From: Phycisphaerales bacterium
GTDB lineage: Bacteria; Planctomycetota; Phycisphaerae; Phycisphaerales; UBA1924
Assembly (NCBI GenBank): GCA_026982335.1
Contig: JALSHH010000001.1
Coordinates: forward strand, 1-33,839
Direction: 5' to 3'
Length of the DNA stretch: 33,839 nucleotides
Of this stretch, positions 6,192 through 14,789 are shown one piece after another. The notes under the pieces were generated by a model. The model did not search any database and was not told where the DNA came from. It worked only from the letters and a program-made list of their open reading frames with translations. Within the stretch, counting starts at the first letter, position 1; each line of letters begins with the position of its first letter. The translations under genes were made by a program, and so were the position numbers.

Positions 6192-7397
6192 TTATGGGAG
6201 CGTGTACTCGACCAACACACTCCGCACACCAAGATTTCCAACGGAAGGCCATATGCCTGTCGATGGGATCATCCGGAGATTGTAAGTCTGAAGTGTATTG
6301 TCAATCAGAATTGGTGTGCTCGGCTCGATTACCATCGTTTGCGTGAATCCGATCGCCGACCCGCTCGATTCGCCCAAGAGTGTCGCCGTGAATGCCATGC
6401 TTGCAAGGTCCCGGGTAAAGAGTTCTACTCGCAGATTTGGGCTGACCTGTTGGTCTACATAAACGATTTCGATTTTCGTGATACTCGAGCCGTGAGGTAG
6501 GTCGAGGCCTGCACGGAGATACAATGGACTTCCTTGGGCGACAACCGCACCTGCAAAGCTGTTAAAGAGGGTATTACTGTTCGAGAGTCCGATGAACAAT
6601 GACTCGGGGGTATAACTCGTATACCCAATCGTGGTTTCTCCTGTACCACCCAGTGCGGTAACCGTTCCGCCGACAATGAGGTTGTTGGTGATGATGACAT
6701 CGTTGTTCTGGTCAATCTCGAGTTGGTCGCCATTTTTGTTGACGATCCATGCGTCACTGACCGGGTCGTAGTAGGTCTTGGCCCGCATGAATCCACCGGT
6801 AGCGTAGCCGTAATACGGCATCCCATTGGCCCAGCTTGAAATGGTCAAACCTCCAAGCCCATTTTGTGCCGAGTGAATCACCATGATGTCGGTGGGATCA
6901 ACATCGCGATCACGATTAAAGAAGAATCGGTCGTTGCCTTCATTTTCGCCGAAGACCAAAATTCCGGGTGCTTGTGTCCAAAATGGATCAGCAAGTGCGT
7001 CAGCCACCGCGGCAACCCCTGCATTGCTCGCATACGATGCCTGAGGAGAGTTGCCGACTTTGGCCCGCGGGCTCAGTGTTGTGTAATTGCCAACATCATC
7101 GCCAGCACGCACGCCGATCTGAATCCATCGTTGCGATCCATCGAAGGCGTCGCCGAAGTCGAGTTCGACAGCAAAGGTGCCTTGTGTAACCTGCTGATCC
7201 TCGAGTACAACTGTCCCGGCGATTGCAGTCCCCCCAGAATCGACCGCAAAGAGATCAAAAACCAGATCGTAGATTCCCGTTGCAGGTGCGCCTGCATCGT
7301 TGAGTTGCCCCTGAAAAACGAACGGCTCTGCTTGGGCATAGGCTCCAAAGAACCCCATACCCGACACCAAAGCCACCGATAACCGTTTGATATCCAT
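6192..7397 (-). CDS. Secreted protein of unknown function
   Basis: This 401-residue protein starts with a signal peptide (MDIKRLSVALVSGMGFFGAY, cleavage likely after AQA at about residue 21). The start is ATG 7397 with GGAG 7 nt upstream, not the GTG at 7412. The first half resembles a repeated planctomycete extracellular layout (FVFQGQLNDAGAPATGIYDL, then an immunoglobulin-like beta region and the phrase PRAKVGNSPQASYASNAGVA). The middle (DQLEIDQNNDVIITNNLIVGG) resembles tail-fibre or surface-adhesin repeats. The C-terminal part is a beta-rich domain ending in LVEYTLP. No enzyme motif is visible. A surface or matrix role is likely but inferred. It lies 76 nt upstream of ssrA in the same direction and is divergent from the TetR gene. 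Confidence 0.75.
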   Translation of the reverse strand: MDIKRLSVALVSGMGFFGAYAQAEPFVFQGQLNDAGAPATGIYDLVFDLFAVDSGGTAIAGTVVLEDQQVTQGTFAVELDFGDAFDGSQRWIQIGVRAGDDVGNYTTLSPRAKVGNSPQASYASNAGVAAVADALADPFWTQAPGILVFGENEGNDRFFFNRDRDVDPTDIMVIHSAQNGLGGLTISSWANGMPYYGYATGGFMRAKTYYDPVSDAWIVNKNGDQLEIDQNNDVIITNNLIVGGTVTALGGTGETTIGYTSYTPESLFIGLSNSNTLFNSFAGAVVAQGSPLYLRAGLDLPHGSSITKIEIVYVDQQVSPNLRVELFTRDLASMAFTATLLGESSGSAIGFTQTMVIEPSTPILIDNTLQTYNLRMIPSTGIWPSVGNLGVRSVLVEYTLP

Positions 7398-7524
7398 CTC
7401 TGCTCCAATCACTTACACACCACCCCTTTTCGAGTTTTTTCGAGTGGGCACCAAAGAAGATACGCAGAAAAAGTCTCAAATTGAAGGGAATAGATTCAGA
7501 TTTGGGTGTATTGTTGTTTTTAGA

Positions 7525-7543
7525 TGGTAAACGATTGATACCA
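7525..7543. promoter_or_regulatory. Candidate operator between divergent genes
   Basis: TGGTAAACGATTGATACCA has 5-bp perfect arms around a 9-bp centre. It lies 33 bp before the TetR-type start codon. TetR proteins often bind such elements in their own promoter. Confidence 0.35.
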
Positions 7544-7576
7544 AAAAGCAAGCAAGCGCAAGCAGATGGTAAGCAA

Positions 7577-8158
7577 ATGAAAAACGCCCCTCAAGAACGC
7601 CGGAATACACGCATTGACCTCAGGGAGGCAGCCATCCGCCTCGGTGCCCAGCAAGGGGTCCACGCAGCCACGATTCGCACCATCGCCAAAGAGGCAGGGG
7701 TCACCGAGGGGGCGATTTACAAGCATTTCCAGAACAAAGAGGACCTTATTCGCGATGCCTACACCGCCATTGTCAACGAGATGGTCAGGGACAAAGAGGT
7801 TCTTGTGAAGGCTGACCTTCCTTTTTCATATGCCGTAAGTGCGTGGGTCAAACTCACCTATGAATACTTCGACGGCAACCGTGACGCATTTACCTATGTT
7901 CTTCTGATGCCACAGAGCATGGCCGACACGCTCGGTGAGATTTACACCAGGCAAGGGATGCTTTTTCGCTCTTTTCTTCGCCACGCCCAAGAAACCAACC
8001 AAGCCCGTGTGATGGATACCGACCTAGCGGTCGCACTCTTCGCCGGGGTCATACTCAATATTCCCAGGCTGATCAACGAAGGCGCACTTGAAGCGCCCGC
8101 AATGCAATACGCCGACGAAATCGCGGAGACCATACTCAAAATCTTTGCCACTTCGTAG
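7577..8158 (+). CDS. TetR family transcriptional regulator
   Basis: This 193-residue protein has a typical TetR N-terminal DNA-binding domain: AAIRLGAQQGVHAATIRTIA, then KEAGVTEGAIYKHFQNKEDL (about residues 17-57), including the signature G.IYKHF.NKE.L. The remaining helices (residues 65-190) form the ligand and dimer domain with no recognisable ligand signature. ATG 7577 is preferred: an in-frame start at 7481 adds 32 residues of unlikely sequence. The gene is divergent from the secreted-protein gene at 6192-7397 and 130 nt upstream of the PEP-CTERM gene, either of which could be its target. Confidence 0.88.
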   Translation: MKNAPQERRNTRIDLREAAIRLGAQQGVHAATIRTIAKEAGVTEGAIYKHFQNKEDLIRDAYTAIVNEMVRDKEVLVKADLPFSYAVSAWVKLTYEYFDGNRDAFTYVLLMPQSMADTLGEIYTRQGMLFRSFLRHAQETNQARVMDTDLAVALFAGVILNIPRLINEGALEAPAMQYADEIAETILKIFATS

Positions 8159-8287
8159 TCGGAGAACATCACAGTGGGGGCTCACGCCGAGCAAGCCAAA
8201 GCTCAGCGGCGCGATCGGTGTGCATGTGCTCATCCGCGTGTCCAATCGGCAAGTACGCTTCAAACCCAAGCGACTGAGGAAACAATT

Positions 8288-9130
8288 ATGAGAAATCTGA
8301 AAACCAATCTGAAAACCAAAGCATCCATGCTTGCCATCGCATCGGCATCCATCCTGGCAACAGGGGCCCACGCCGAGGTCATCGCCGTTTCGATCGAGAA
8401 TACCATGGGCGGCGATTCATTCTTCTTCACCCCCTTCTGGATTAGCGCAAGTAACGGAGGCTTTGATTCCTATAACACCGGTGAAGCCGCTGCCAATTTC
8501 CCAGGAATCACTCAACTCGCCGAGACAGGCAGCACCGCACCACTTTCCGATGCATTCGCAGCCAGTGCTGCCGGAGTGGCAGGCGGCGTGCAAGCGACCG
8601 TCACCGCTTCGGCGTTCGATGGCGACGCGCCTGTGTTCTCACCGGGAGAGTCTACCACATTGAATCTTGATGTCGGGAACGCATCAGTGAATCGATACTT
8701 CTCCTTTGCTTCGATGGTGATCCCATCGAACGATCTCTTCGTTGGCAACGACGACCCCTTCACCTATGAACTCTTTAACGCTGCTGGCAATTTCAATGGC
8801 CCGCTCGTCATCGAAATCTACGGACGCGATGTCAACGATAATGGCACGGAGATCAACTCTGCTGGCAACGATGCCGCCTTTTCAACCAATGATGGACAAT
8901 CACTCCCAGAGTTTATGGTCATCCGGGATTTCTTTTCTTACGATGCCGATGGAGACTACCTCGATTCATTCATCGGATCAACCACCGCCAATGGCGCAAC
9001 CATCGGTTCGAGCTTTGGAGCCGATGATCTTATCGCACGAATCACCATCACCCAAGTCCCTGCGCCAAGCAGCGCCATCGCCCTTCTGGGCGGGGGATTG
9101 TTGATCGGACGCCGCCGGCGAGCAAACTGA
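8288..9130 (+). CDS. Spondin-domain-like secreted protein with PEP-CTERM-like sorting tail
   Basis: This 280-residue protein begins with a signal peptide (Lys-rich start, hydrophobic ASMLAIASASILATG, cleavage after AHA). The body matches the spondin N-terminal domain pattern found in bacteria: an early IAVSIENTM strand, PFWISASNGGF, a GE(S)TTLNLDVGNA strand and the conserved ASMVIPSNDLFVGNDDPF. The tail has VPAPSSAIALLGGGLLIG followed by RRRR, the tripartite PEP-CTERM plan (motif, helix, basic end) in its planctomycete form. Such tails are removed by an exosortase, giving surface or matrix proteins. ATG 8288 has a GAGGAA Shine-Dalgarno sequence 7 nt upstream. A terminator follows. Family assignment is by motif only. 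Confidence 0.85.
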   Translation: MRNLKTNLKTKASMLAIASASILATGAHAEVIAVSIENTMGGDSFFFTPFWISASNGGFDSYNTGEAAANFPGITQLAETGSTAPLSDAFAASAAGVAGGVQATVTASAFDGDAPVFSPGESTTLNLDVGNASVNRYFSFASMVIPSNDLFVGNDDPFTYELFNAAGNFNGPLVIEIYGRDVNDNGTEINSAGNDAAFSTNDGQSLPEFMVIRDFFSYDADGDYLDSFIGSTTANGATIGSSFGADDLIARITITQVPAPSSAIALLGGGLLIGRRRRAN

Positions 9131-9203
9131 TCACCGATTCAACATCATTGAGTTTGCGTGGCGTCTCTCAGTATGACCATCTACAGCCTCGCATGTTCAG
9201 ATC

Positions 9204-9238
9204 AAGGACGAGACTCACAAGTCTCGTCCTTTGTCTTT
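9204..9238 (+). terminator. Rho-independent terminator
   Basis: Perfect 12-bp stem (9204-9215 with 9220-9231), CACA loop, then TTGTCTTT. It ends the PEP-CTERM gene but its stem is only 21 nt from the ispD ATG. Confidence 0.8.
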
Positions 9239-9252
9239 GGATACCATCATCC

Positions 9253-10071
9253 ATGCGCATCTCTGTCATCATCCCCGCTGCCGGCTCGTCGTCTCGCTTT
9301 AACGCAGGCAGTGACGATCCACTTGCAGCCCTTGGCGCACCGCGCTCAAAGCTCGACGAGGACCTCGGAGGCAAGACCGTCCTCCAACGCACCATCGAAC
9401 TCTTCAACACCCGCGATGATGTCCATCAAATCATCGTCGCCGGCCCACACGACAACCAAAACTTCGCCAAATTCAAAGCCCACCACGGCGATCGGTTCTC
9501 GCTTTTGGGCGCAACCCTTGTCCGAGGCGGCAAGGATCACCGATACGAATCCGTCCAAGCCGCCCTGGCTTTGGTCGATGAATCCGCCACCCACATCGCC
9601 ATCCACGATGCAGCCCGACCCGCGACCAAGCATGAACTCATCGACCGCATCTTCCATGCTGCCAAAAACCACTTGGCCGTGATTCCCGGTGTGCCGCTCT
9701 CCGATACCCTCAAGCGCACCAAGCCCGATCCCATCGGCGACGCCGGCGAGGTCGATCAGGTTGCTGCCATCCTCGGAGCCGAATCCAAATCCCCGATGTA
9801 CGCGGTCGACCAAACCCTCGATCGAGCGAACCTCTTTGCGATCCAGACGCCTCAGGTCTTTGAGCGTGAGATTCTCCTTCGTGCGTATGCGCAGGATGAT
9901 CTTTCATCGACCGACGATGCGGGTCTGATCGAACGGCTCGGCGAGCAGGTCGTGATCGTCCAAGGTGATCCGACCAACATAAAGCTTACCTACGCCAACG
10001 AACTCCCCTTGCTCCGTGCCATCATGGGCGTGAAAAAAACCGCCCCGCGCCCCACGCACAAGCGGTTCTGA
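9253..10071 (+). CDS. ispD: 2-C-methyl-D-erythritol 4-phosphate cytidylyltransferase
   Basis: This enzyme joins MEP and CTP to CDP-methylerythritol in the non-mevalonate isoprenoid pathway. The 272-residue protein shows the nucleotide-binding start VIIPAAGSSSRF, the IHDAARP motif with its catalytic-region Asp, the QTPQVF motif, TDDAG, and GDPTNIKLTYANEL near the end. It is longer than the usual 225-235 residues. Extra residues lie after SSRF (AGSDDPLAALGAPRSKLDED) and around DPIGDAGEVDQVAAILGAES. The start ATG 9253 lacks a good Shine-Dalgarno sequence, and the upstream terminator leaves little room for a promoter, so initiation is unclear. The next gene is convergent; ispF is not adjacent. 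Confidence 0.93.
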   Translation: MRISVIIPAAGSSSRFNAGSDDPLAALGAPRSKLDEDLGGKTVLQRTIELFNTRDDVHQIIVAGPHDNQNFAKFKAHHGDRFSLLGATLVRGGKDHRYESVQAALALVDESATHIAIHDAARPATKHELIDRIFHAAKNHLAVIPGVPLSDTLKRTKPDPIGDAGEVDQVAAILGAESKSPMYAVDQTLDRANLFAIQTPQVFEREILLRAYAQDDLSSTDDAGLIERLGEQVVIVQGDPTNIKLTYANELPLLRAIMGVKKTAPRPTHKRF

Positions 10072-10091
10072 TCTTTGGGTTGATGACCATA

Positions 10092-10337
10092 TTATTTCGA
10101 GGCAGAATGACCGTGAGCGGAGTCGTTTGGGGTCACGCTTTTCTCGATCACGCGATCCCCGATGGCACGAAACACATGCCCATCATCCGCACAATACCAA
10201 AGTACGGACATGATTTCGCCAGTGAAAATGCCAATGAGCGTTGAGAAAGCAACCCGAATGAGGTTTGGGATCGTCTTCACAACGCGGGTATGCGTCTGCT
10301 GACATTGTGGACATATTGGTCGAAGTAATATTGCCAT
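10092..10337 (-). CDS. Small zinc-ribbon-like protein
   Basis: This 81-residue protein has CPQC near its start and a second WYCADDGHVF segment, with a hydrophobic stretch between (NLIRVAFSTLIGIFTGEIMS). Only one Cys is seen in the second half, so a His may complete the site. ATG 10337 has GAGG 7 nt upstream, which supports real translation. It stands alone, convergent with ispD. The function is unknown; a membrane-associated zinc-ribbon protein is one possibility. Confidence 0.5.
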   Translation of the reverse strand: MAILLRPICPQCQQTHTRVVKTIPNLIRVAFSTLIGIFTGEIMSVLWYCADDGHVFRAIGDRVIEKSVTPNDSAHGHSASK

Positions 10338-10516
10338 CAAATTGCCTCACAGTTGATGTCGTTTTAGACCCAAGTAAATCAAAACCAATCATTTTGCACT
10401 GAGCACGCAAATCCTTTTTACGAACAGGTGTTGGAAAGTTCTTTGCGATGCTATCCTCCCCCCTCCATTTGTCAAGAATGGGTCGGCGAGGGTGAGTGAG
10501 TATTGGTTTATGGGGG

Positions 10517-10546
10517 AAAATAAAAAAGCCCGATATTTGCGGGCTT
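10517..10546 (-). terminator. Rho-independent terminator of lexA
   Basis: On the minus strand AAGCCCG...CGGGCTT forms a 7-bp stem with a short loop, followed by TTTTATTTT. It lies 54 nt after the lexA stop. Confidence 0.85.
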
Positions 10547-10599
10547 GGACTTGATTGACTCATTGCTTGCCAGAGTTCAGCCAAGTGACTGCTTGGGTT

Positions 10600-11211
10600 T
10601 CAGTATCGCCGAACCACGCCTTTGACGATCCCCTGAATCTGGCAGAACTTCACGCGGATCGGTTCAAATTCCGGATTCGCAGGCTGAAGCCGAATGTGGT
10701 CGTCTTCTTTATAGAAAGTTTTGAGTGTGGTCGAGCCGTCTTCGAGCAAGGCCACGACCCGGTCGCCGTTGTTGGCGACTTGGGCGCGTTCGAGGAGCAC
10801 GAGGTCTCCATCGAGGATTCCTTCGTCGCGCATCGACTCGCCATCGACCATCAGCGCGAAGGTCGAGCCCGCGTCATCGACGGTCGAGAGGAACTCGACG
10901 AGGTCAATCTCATCCGCATCGGCGACCTTCTCGATCGGATACCCAGCTGCGATCTTGCCCACAAGCGGGAACTTGAGTGGACGCGATTCATCAGGAACCG
11001 CGACCCCCTCAGCGATCGACAAAGAGCGTGCCTTGTTCGCTTCGCGCACGAGGGCGCCCTTTTTGATGAGGGCTTCGACATGTTCGAACACGGTGACTTT
11101 GGAAACTCCGATCTCGTTGGCGAGTTCTTGCATCGTCGGGGAAAAGCCACGGCGAATACGCGAATCGCGGATTAACTGAAGAATGCGGAGCTGTTTGGGT
11201 GTGAGGTTCAT
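10600..11211 (-). CDS. lexA: LexA repressor, SOS regulator
   Basis: LexA represses DNA-damage genes and cleaves itself when RecA filaments form. The 203-residue protein has an N-terminal winged helix (SPTMQELANEIGVSKVTVFE, 24-43), the self-cleavage site Ala89-Gly90 in KIAAGYPI, the catalytic Ser126 in DGESMRDEGI and the catalytic Lys164 in TTLKTFYKE. All required residues are present. I chose ATG 11211 (MNLTPKQ) because AAGGA lies 8 nt upstream and the family starts here; an upstream in-frame extension is not conserved-looking. The recognition helix contains VSKVTVFEHV, which differs from the E. coli type, so the SOS box of this organism may differ too. Confidence 0.93.
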   Translation of the reverse strand: MNLTPKQLRILQLIRDSRIRRGFSPTMQELANEIGVSKVTVFEHVEALIKKGALVREANKARSLSIAEGVAVPDESRPLKFPLVGKIAAGYPIEKVADADEIDLVEFLSTVDDAGSTFALMVDGESMRDEGILDGDLVLLERAQVANNGDRVVALLEDGSTTLKTFYKEDDHIRLQPANPEFEPIRVKFCQIQGIVKGVVRRY

Positions 11212-11883
11212 ATTGCCCATCCTTTCGATCGGACTGATACCGATCAGTTTCAAGGCCTCGGGCTCGATACCCAGAGCGGGTCGGGTCCAAAGCAAGTGTC
11301 GAGGTCGTCCCAATAAGTTGTCCCAGTGATCGCTGCACTTGTGCAATGCGGTCACACTGTGAAAAAATTCGTTTCTGGGTCACCATCAGCAATCCAATGA
11401 TCTCCGCCCGGCTGTAGACCCGTTCATCGTGCGCGCTTGCGTCTTTTCGCGTAAGCCATCCGCGTCCTGATGTCTTGGCTTGGTATTTGGAAACAAAATC
11501 TCCACCCGGGCCCAGTTGTAAAAGGGTTGAAGTTGTTCGTAAAGAGGGTTCCTGTAAAGTGTCCTGCAAAATTGTTTGTCTTGTTCCGACTTGTGTTGTC
11601 TGATGCATGCCGAGTGTCCTGATCTTGTTAATTCGACACGCATTGATCGCATGTCAGCTGTCTTTGTTCTGATCGGGTATCTCTGCGGAAAAGGATCAGC
11701 CTTTCTTTTGTATCTGTTTGGTATAAGATAGCCAATCACAGTCCACACGGCAAGGGAAATGCCGTGATTTCAGTAATTTATCACAGATGAATCGCAGATA
11801 AACCCAAAATATGAGTCAAAAAACCCATACAAAATCCATGTGCAAACCATGCGCAAACTTTGCCAGCCAACCCGAACAGACCT
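11212..11883. other. Long intergenic region between lexA and dprA
   Basis: About 670 bases. A minus-strand frame (11009-11608) has fairly natural composition but overlaps lexA by about 200 nt and has no recognisable family, so I do not call it. A 7-bp hairpin (CACGGCA at 11746-11752, TGCCGTG at 11760-11766) lacks a T-run. The lexA promoter must be in this region. Confidence 0.4.
11227..11245. promoter_or_regulatory. Inverted repeat in the lexA 5' region
   Basis: GATCGG (11227-11232) and CCGATC (11240-11245) flank ACTGATA. It sits just upstream of the lexA Shine-Dalgarno sequence and could be an autoregulatory site, or chance in a GATC-rich genome. Confidence 0.3.
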
Positions 11884-13101
11884 TTATCGGACGCGCTCGA
11901 ATCGACTCCCTGCCCGCCGAACCCGCTCTTGAATCTCAAGCATGGTCAACTTCGCCCGAATCTGACCCGGGTCCACCCCCATCAATTCGGCAAGTTCATC
12001 CCCGGTTTTGGGGGTGCCGAGCGATTCGAGGAGTCGCTCCGTTTCCTCATCCACATCATTGGTCGGCATCGGGACCGACACCATGGTGGGTTCGGGTATG
12101 CGGGCTGGGTCGATAGTTTTGGCGCGATGTGATCCTGCAAACAAATGAAACGCATCACGCTCAAGAATCGAAAGCGCATCGCGTGGTTCAGTTACCAGGT
12201 GGGCACCGCTTTTGAGCAGTTCATGTGTCCCGGCACTGGCAGCCGAATCCACCCGTCCGGGCACACCCATTACCTCGCGCCCATGATCCTCAATCGCATG
12301 CCTGGCGGTGATGAGAGCGCCAGATTTGAGCCCGGCTTCGATCACCACCACGCCCAGAGACAGCCCCGAGATGATCCGATTCCGCGCAGGAAAGTTTTTC
12401 GCATCGGGTGAAGCATGGACGGGAAGCTCAGAGATGATCGCACCGCCTTGCTTGACGATTTCATCAAAGAGTTTTGCATTCTCAGGCGGATACACCTTGC
12501 CGATCCCGCAGCCGAGTACCACTACGGTGCTGCCTCGAGCATCAAGTGCTCCGCGATGCGCAGCGGTGTCAATCCCACGGGCACCACCCGAGATCACTGT
12601 CAACCCCGCATTGGCAAAGGCACCTGCAAATTTCGACGCCTGCTGAGCTCCATAGATGCTGCACGATCGAGACCCGACGATTGAGATGGTGTACTGATTT
12701 TTCACTTCATGATCGAACCGCCCACGGATCATCAAAATCGGCGGAGCTCCCGGAGTTTGGGCAAGCATCGGGGGGTAGTGGGGGTCCGCGATCGAGACCA
12801 CATAGGCCCCGGCATGAGCGACCAACTCAAGTTCATGGTCAATCCGTTCAATCGAGCAATGCAGGTGCTCGGCGATGCTGGTGGCGGTGGAATTGCCGAT
12901 TCCACGGATACGGGCAATTTGCGAGGCACTTGCGCCAAGCACCGCCTGCGCTGATCCTAATGTTTCGGTTAGTTTGGCAATTCGTGCTGGTCCAAGCCCG
13001 GGCACCAAGGTCAGGGCGAGGATTGATCGGGCATCGGCGGAGCATGCACCGGGTTCGAATCGTTGGACGCACTGATCGGGTTGGTCAGCTTGGTGAGGCA
13101 C
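11884..13101 (-). CDS. dprA: DNA processing protein DprA
   Basis: DprA protects incoming single-stranded DNA and loads RecA during natural transformation. The 405-residue protein has an N-terminal SAM/HhH-like region (LVPGLGPARIAKLTETLGSA, with RIRGIGNSTA), then the Rossmann-like core with IVGSRSCSIYGAQQA, SGGARGIDTAAH, FPARNRIISGLS and GALITARHA. A C-terminal winged helix follows (about residues 345-402, TPKTGDELAELMGVDPGQI). All core motifs are intact and length is normal. The start is GTG 13101, 5 nt after the stop of the lipoprotein gene upstream, so the two are probably co-transcribed. Presence of dprA alone does not prove competence. Confidence 0.93.
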   Translation of the reverse strand: MPHQADQPDQCVQRFEPGACSADARSILALTLVPGLGPARIAKLTETLGSAQAVLGASASQIARIRGIGNSTATSIAEHLHCSIERIDHELELVAHAGAYVVSIADPHYPPMLAQTPGAPPILMIRGRFDHEVKNQYTISIVGSRSCSIYGAQQASKFAGAFANAGLTVISGGARGIDTAAHRGALDARGSTVVVLGCGIGKVYPPENAKLFDEIVKQGGAIISELPVHASPDAKNFPARNRIISGLSLGVVVIEAGLKSGALITARHAIEDHGREVMGVPGRVDSAASAGTHELLKSGAHLVTEPRDALSILERDAFHLFAGSHRAKTIDPARIPEPTMVSVPMPTNDVDEETERLLESLGTPKTGDELAELMGVDPGQIRAKLTMLEIQERVRRAGSRFERVR

Positions 13102-13106
13102 AATGC

Positions 13107-13574
13107 TTACTCTTCAAACGCTTCAACAGGTGTGAGCCTGCCATACCCACGACCTTTGGTTGTTTCGTGGGCATCAAGGAGCCGGGCATAGATTTCGAGT
13201 GGTGAGTCGGTGCGGATTTGGGTGAGCAGCCGTTTGGTGACGATTGCTTGGGGATATAGAAAGGTCGGATCCGGACGACGCACCGTTACAAAGACCCGCA
13301 TCCCGGCTGCGATTCGTTCGTCTCGATCAATCTCAAGAGCCCATCCCGAGTTGGGCGCCTGCATGATCAAGAGGTAGTGTTCGTTGAGTGCATCGAGCAT
13401 GATCGGCGGGATGCCAACGACAGGGACATTCATATCGACCTTCTGCTTTCGGAGTCGTGGGCGATCTTCCCAGATCAAGCACCCGCCCAGTGCGAGCATG
13501 GGCACGGCGACCAGCGCTGTCAGCAATGTCATTGTGATCCAGCTCATCGTCAGCCTGAAACGGTGTGCGTTCAT
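13107..13574 (-). CDS. Small lipoprotein-like protein
   Basis: This 155-residue protein has a hydrophobic N-terminal segment (ITMTLLTALVAVPMLALGGC) ending in a lipobox-like LGGC, so it may be lipid-anchored after cleavage before the Cys. The remaining about 120 residues contain beta-rich sequence (VVGIPPIMLDALNEHYLLIM, then MRVFVTVRRPDPTFLYPQAI) with no known motif. ATG 13574 has GGGAG 6 nt upstream. It lies directly upstream of dprA and may be in one operon. I do not recognise the family. Confidence 0.7.
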   Translation of the reverse strand: MNAHRFRLTMSWITMTLLTALVAVPMLALGGCLIWEDRPRLRKQKVDMNVPVVGIPPIMLDALNEHYLLIMQAPNSGWALEIDRDERIAAGMRVFVTVRRPDPTFLYPQAIVTKRLLTQIRTDSPLEIYARLLDAHETTKGRGYGRLTPVEAFEE

Positions 13575-13986
13575 TCATACTCCCGGCGAAAACCTGTATG
13601 TCACGATCAGTGTTTGCCCATTGTATGGTAGCCGGCGTGATTGGAGTGTGTTCTCTTGTCCAAGTTATGATTTTGTGCATGCACTTTTTGTTTGATGCCG
13701 GCATGCTCATTGAAGTTTTGTCATCAGTGATTTTGAAAGCGTGATCCATGTTCAAACGCCAATGGCGATCATGTTTATTTGGTACGAGTGATCCGGCAAA
13801 CCCATGTTCGATGGTTCAACTCCCAAGGATCCGATGGCCCTCGATCATCATATCACCCAACCGAACCACAGAGGCAGATTTGGAGACAACGCGATGTTCT
13901 CTTTCATGTCTTTCTCATCCTTGCCTTCAGTGTGCACCAGCATTGTGAGCGAGCGCTCTTTCCGGTGGGGCATTGAGGGAAAAGAC
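13575..13986. other. Intergenic region between the lipoprotein gene and pdxH
   Basis: About 410 bases. Several short frames exist but none is convincing. Short palindromes (GATGCCGGCATG near 13695, GAGCGAGCGCTC near 13949) are present; no clear terminator was found. Confidence 0.4.
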
Positions 13987-14691
13987 TCAAGGTTGTAGGC
14001 GGGTGCACGACCAATCGCCGACCGATACCTGATCGCCATCGATATGTACCTGACGAGTCCACCGGGCGCGATCGTGGATTCGGCCGGTGCCCGCAGCCCA
14101 GAGTTCGAGGGTGTGGGCGTGAAGGTGGTATCCGCCCCAGTGCGGTGGGCGTGGGATGGTGATGTCTTTGCCATTCATCAGGTCGGCCGCGTCGATGCCG
14201 AGTTGATCGATGACCTCGACCACTTTCTCGAGCAGTGCCTCGCGAGATTCGATTGGTTCGGATTGATTTGAAATCCATGCACCAAGTCGAGATTCGAGGG
14301 CGCGAGAAGCAAAGTAGGCATCGGATTGTTCGGGGGTGGCTTTGATGACCTGCCCGCGGATACGAACCTGTCGTTCGTAGTGATCCCAGTGGATCACGGC
14401 TGAGACATGAGGCGAGGCGGCGAGCTGCTGCCCTTTGAGTCCGTTGTAGTTGGTGTAAAACATGACCGACCCGGCATCAATGTCGATGGATTTGCACAAA
14501 ACAATCCGGGCGTCAGGATGCCCGTCGGCATGGGTGGTGGAGAGGCACATCGAGTTGGCGTTCGGAGTCAGGTGTTCGCTCCAGGCCTGATCAAACCACG
14601 CGCCAAAGAGCGGGAAGGGGGAATCGGGGAGGATGTCCGGGAGGCGTTCGCCTTCGTCGTAGAAATTGATGGGGGATTGGTCGGCACTCAT
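13987..14691 (-). CDS. pdxH: Pyridoxamine 5'-phosphate oxidase
   Basis: This FMN enzyme oxidises pyridoxine or pyridoxamine 5'-phosphate to pyridoxal phosphate. The 234-residue protein shows the family order: FDQAWSEHLTPNANSMCLST, DARIVLCKSID, the FMN-binding FYTNYNGLKGQQL, WDHYERQVRIRGQV, YFASRALESRLGAWISNQSE, WGGYHLHAHTLELW and the C-terminal RIHDRARWTRQ. All FMN and substrate regions are present, although typical VRKGRQVR-type positions vary (HWDHYERQVRIRG). No Shine-Dalgarno sequence precedes the ATG, but TATAAT lies 5 nt upstream (minus strand), so the mRNA may be leaderless. It is divergent from dnaB. Confidence 0.93.
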   Translation of the reverse strand: MSADQSPINFYDEGERLPDILPDSPFPLFGAWFDQAWSEHLTPNANSMCLSTTHADGHPDARIVLCKSIDIDAGSVMFYTNYNGLKGQQLAASPHVSAVIHWDHYERQVRIRGQVIKATPEQSDAYFASRALESRLGAWISNQSEPIESREALLEKVVEVIDQLGIDAADLMNGKDITIPRPPHWGGYHLHAHTLELWAAGTGRIHDRARWTRQVHIDGDQVSVGDWSCTRLQP

Positions 14692-14696
14692 GTTCG

Positions 14697-14702
14697 ATTA
14701 TA
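14697..14702 (-). promoter_or_regulatory. -10 box of pdxH
   Basis: TATAAT on the minus strand ends 5 nt before the pdxH ATG. No clear -35 box is seen. Transcription would start at or next to the ATG. Confidence 0.45.
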
Positions 14703-14777
14703 GAGGATGGGGATCAAGAAAATGCCTAATTCGATGGGGACAACTTATCGGTTGTCAACCCGGCGGGCAAGATCGCT

Positions 14778-14783
14778 TAGTAT
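14778..14783 (+). promoter_or_regulatory. -10 box of dnaB
   Basis: TAGTAT ends 6 nt before the GTG start. TTGTCA at 14752-14757 is a possible -35 with a long 20-bp spacer. No Shine-Dalgarno sequence is present. Confidence 0.35.
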
Positions 14784-14789
14784 GTCTCT

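Noticed and set aside
6033..6500. 155-codon plus-strand frame
   Set aside because: It runs across the 5' part of ssrA and is antisense to the secreted-protein gene; its composition is not protein-like.
10555..11175. 206-codon plus-strand frame opposite lexA
   Set aside because: A shadow of lexA on the other strand, produced by the codon bias of the real gene.
11009..11608. 199-codon minus-strand frame upstream of and overlapping lexA
   Set aside because: It overlaps the first 200 nt of lexA in another frame, and no part resembles a known family, although the first half has reasonable composition.
13041..13060. GGGTTCGAATC as a tRNA T-arm
   Set aside because: It is inside dprA and no acceptor or anticodon stem surrounds it.
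12474..13205. 243-codon plus-strand frame opposite dprA
   Set aside because: Antisense to a complete dprA; Arg/His/Ser-rich low-quality sequence.
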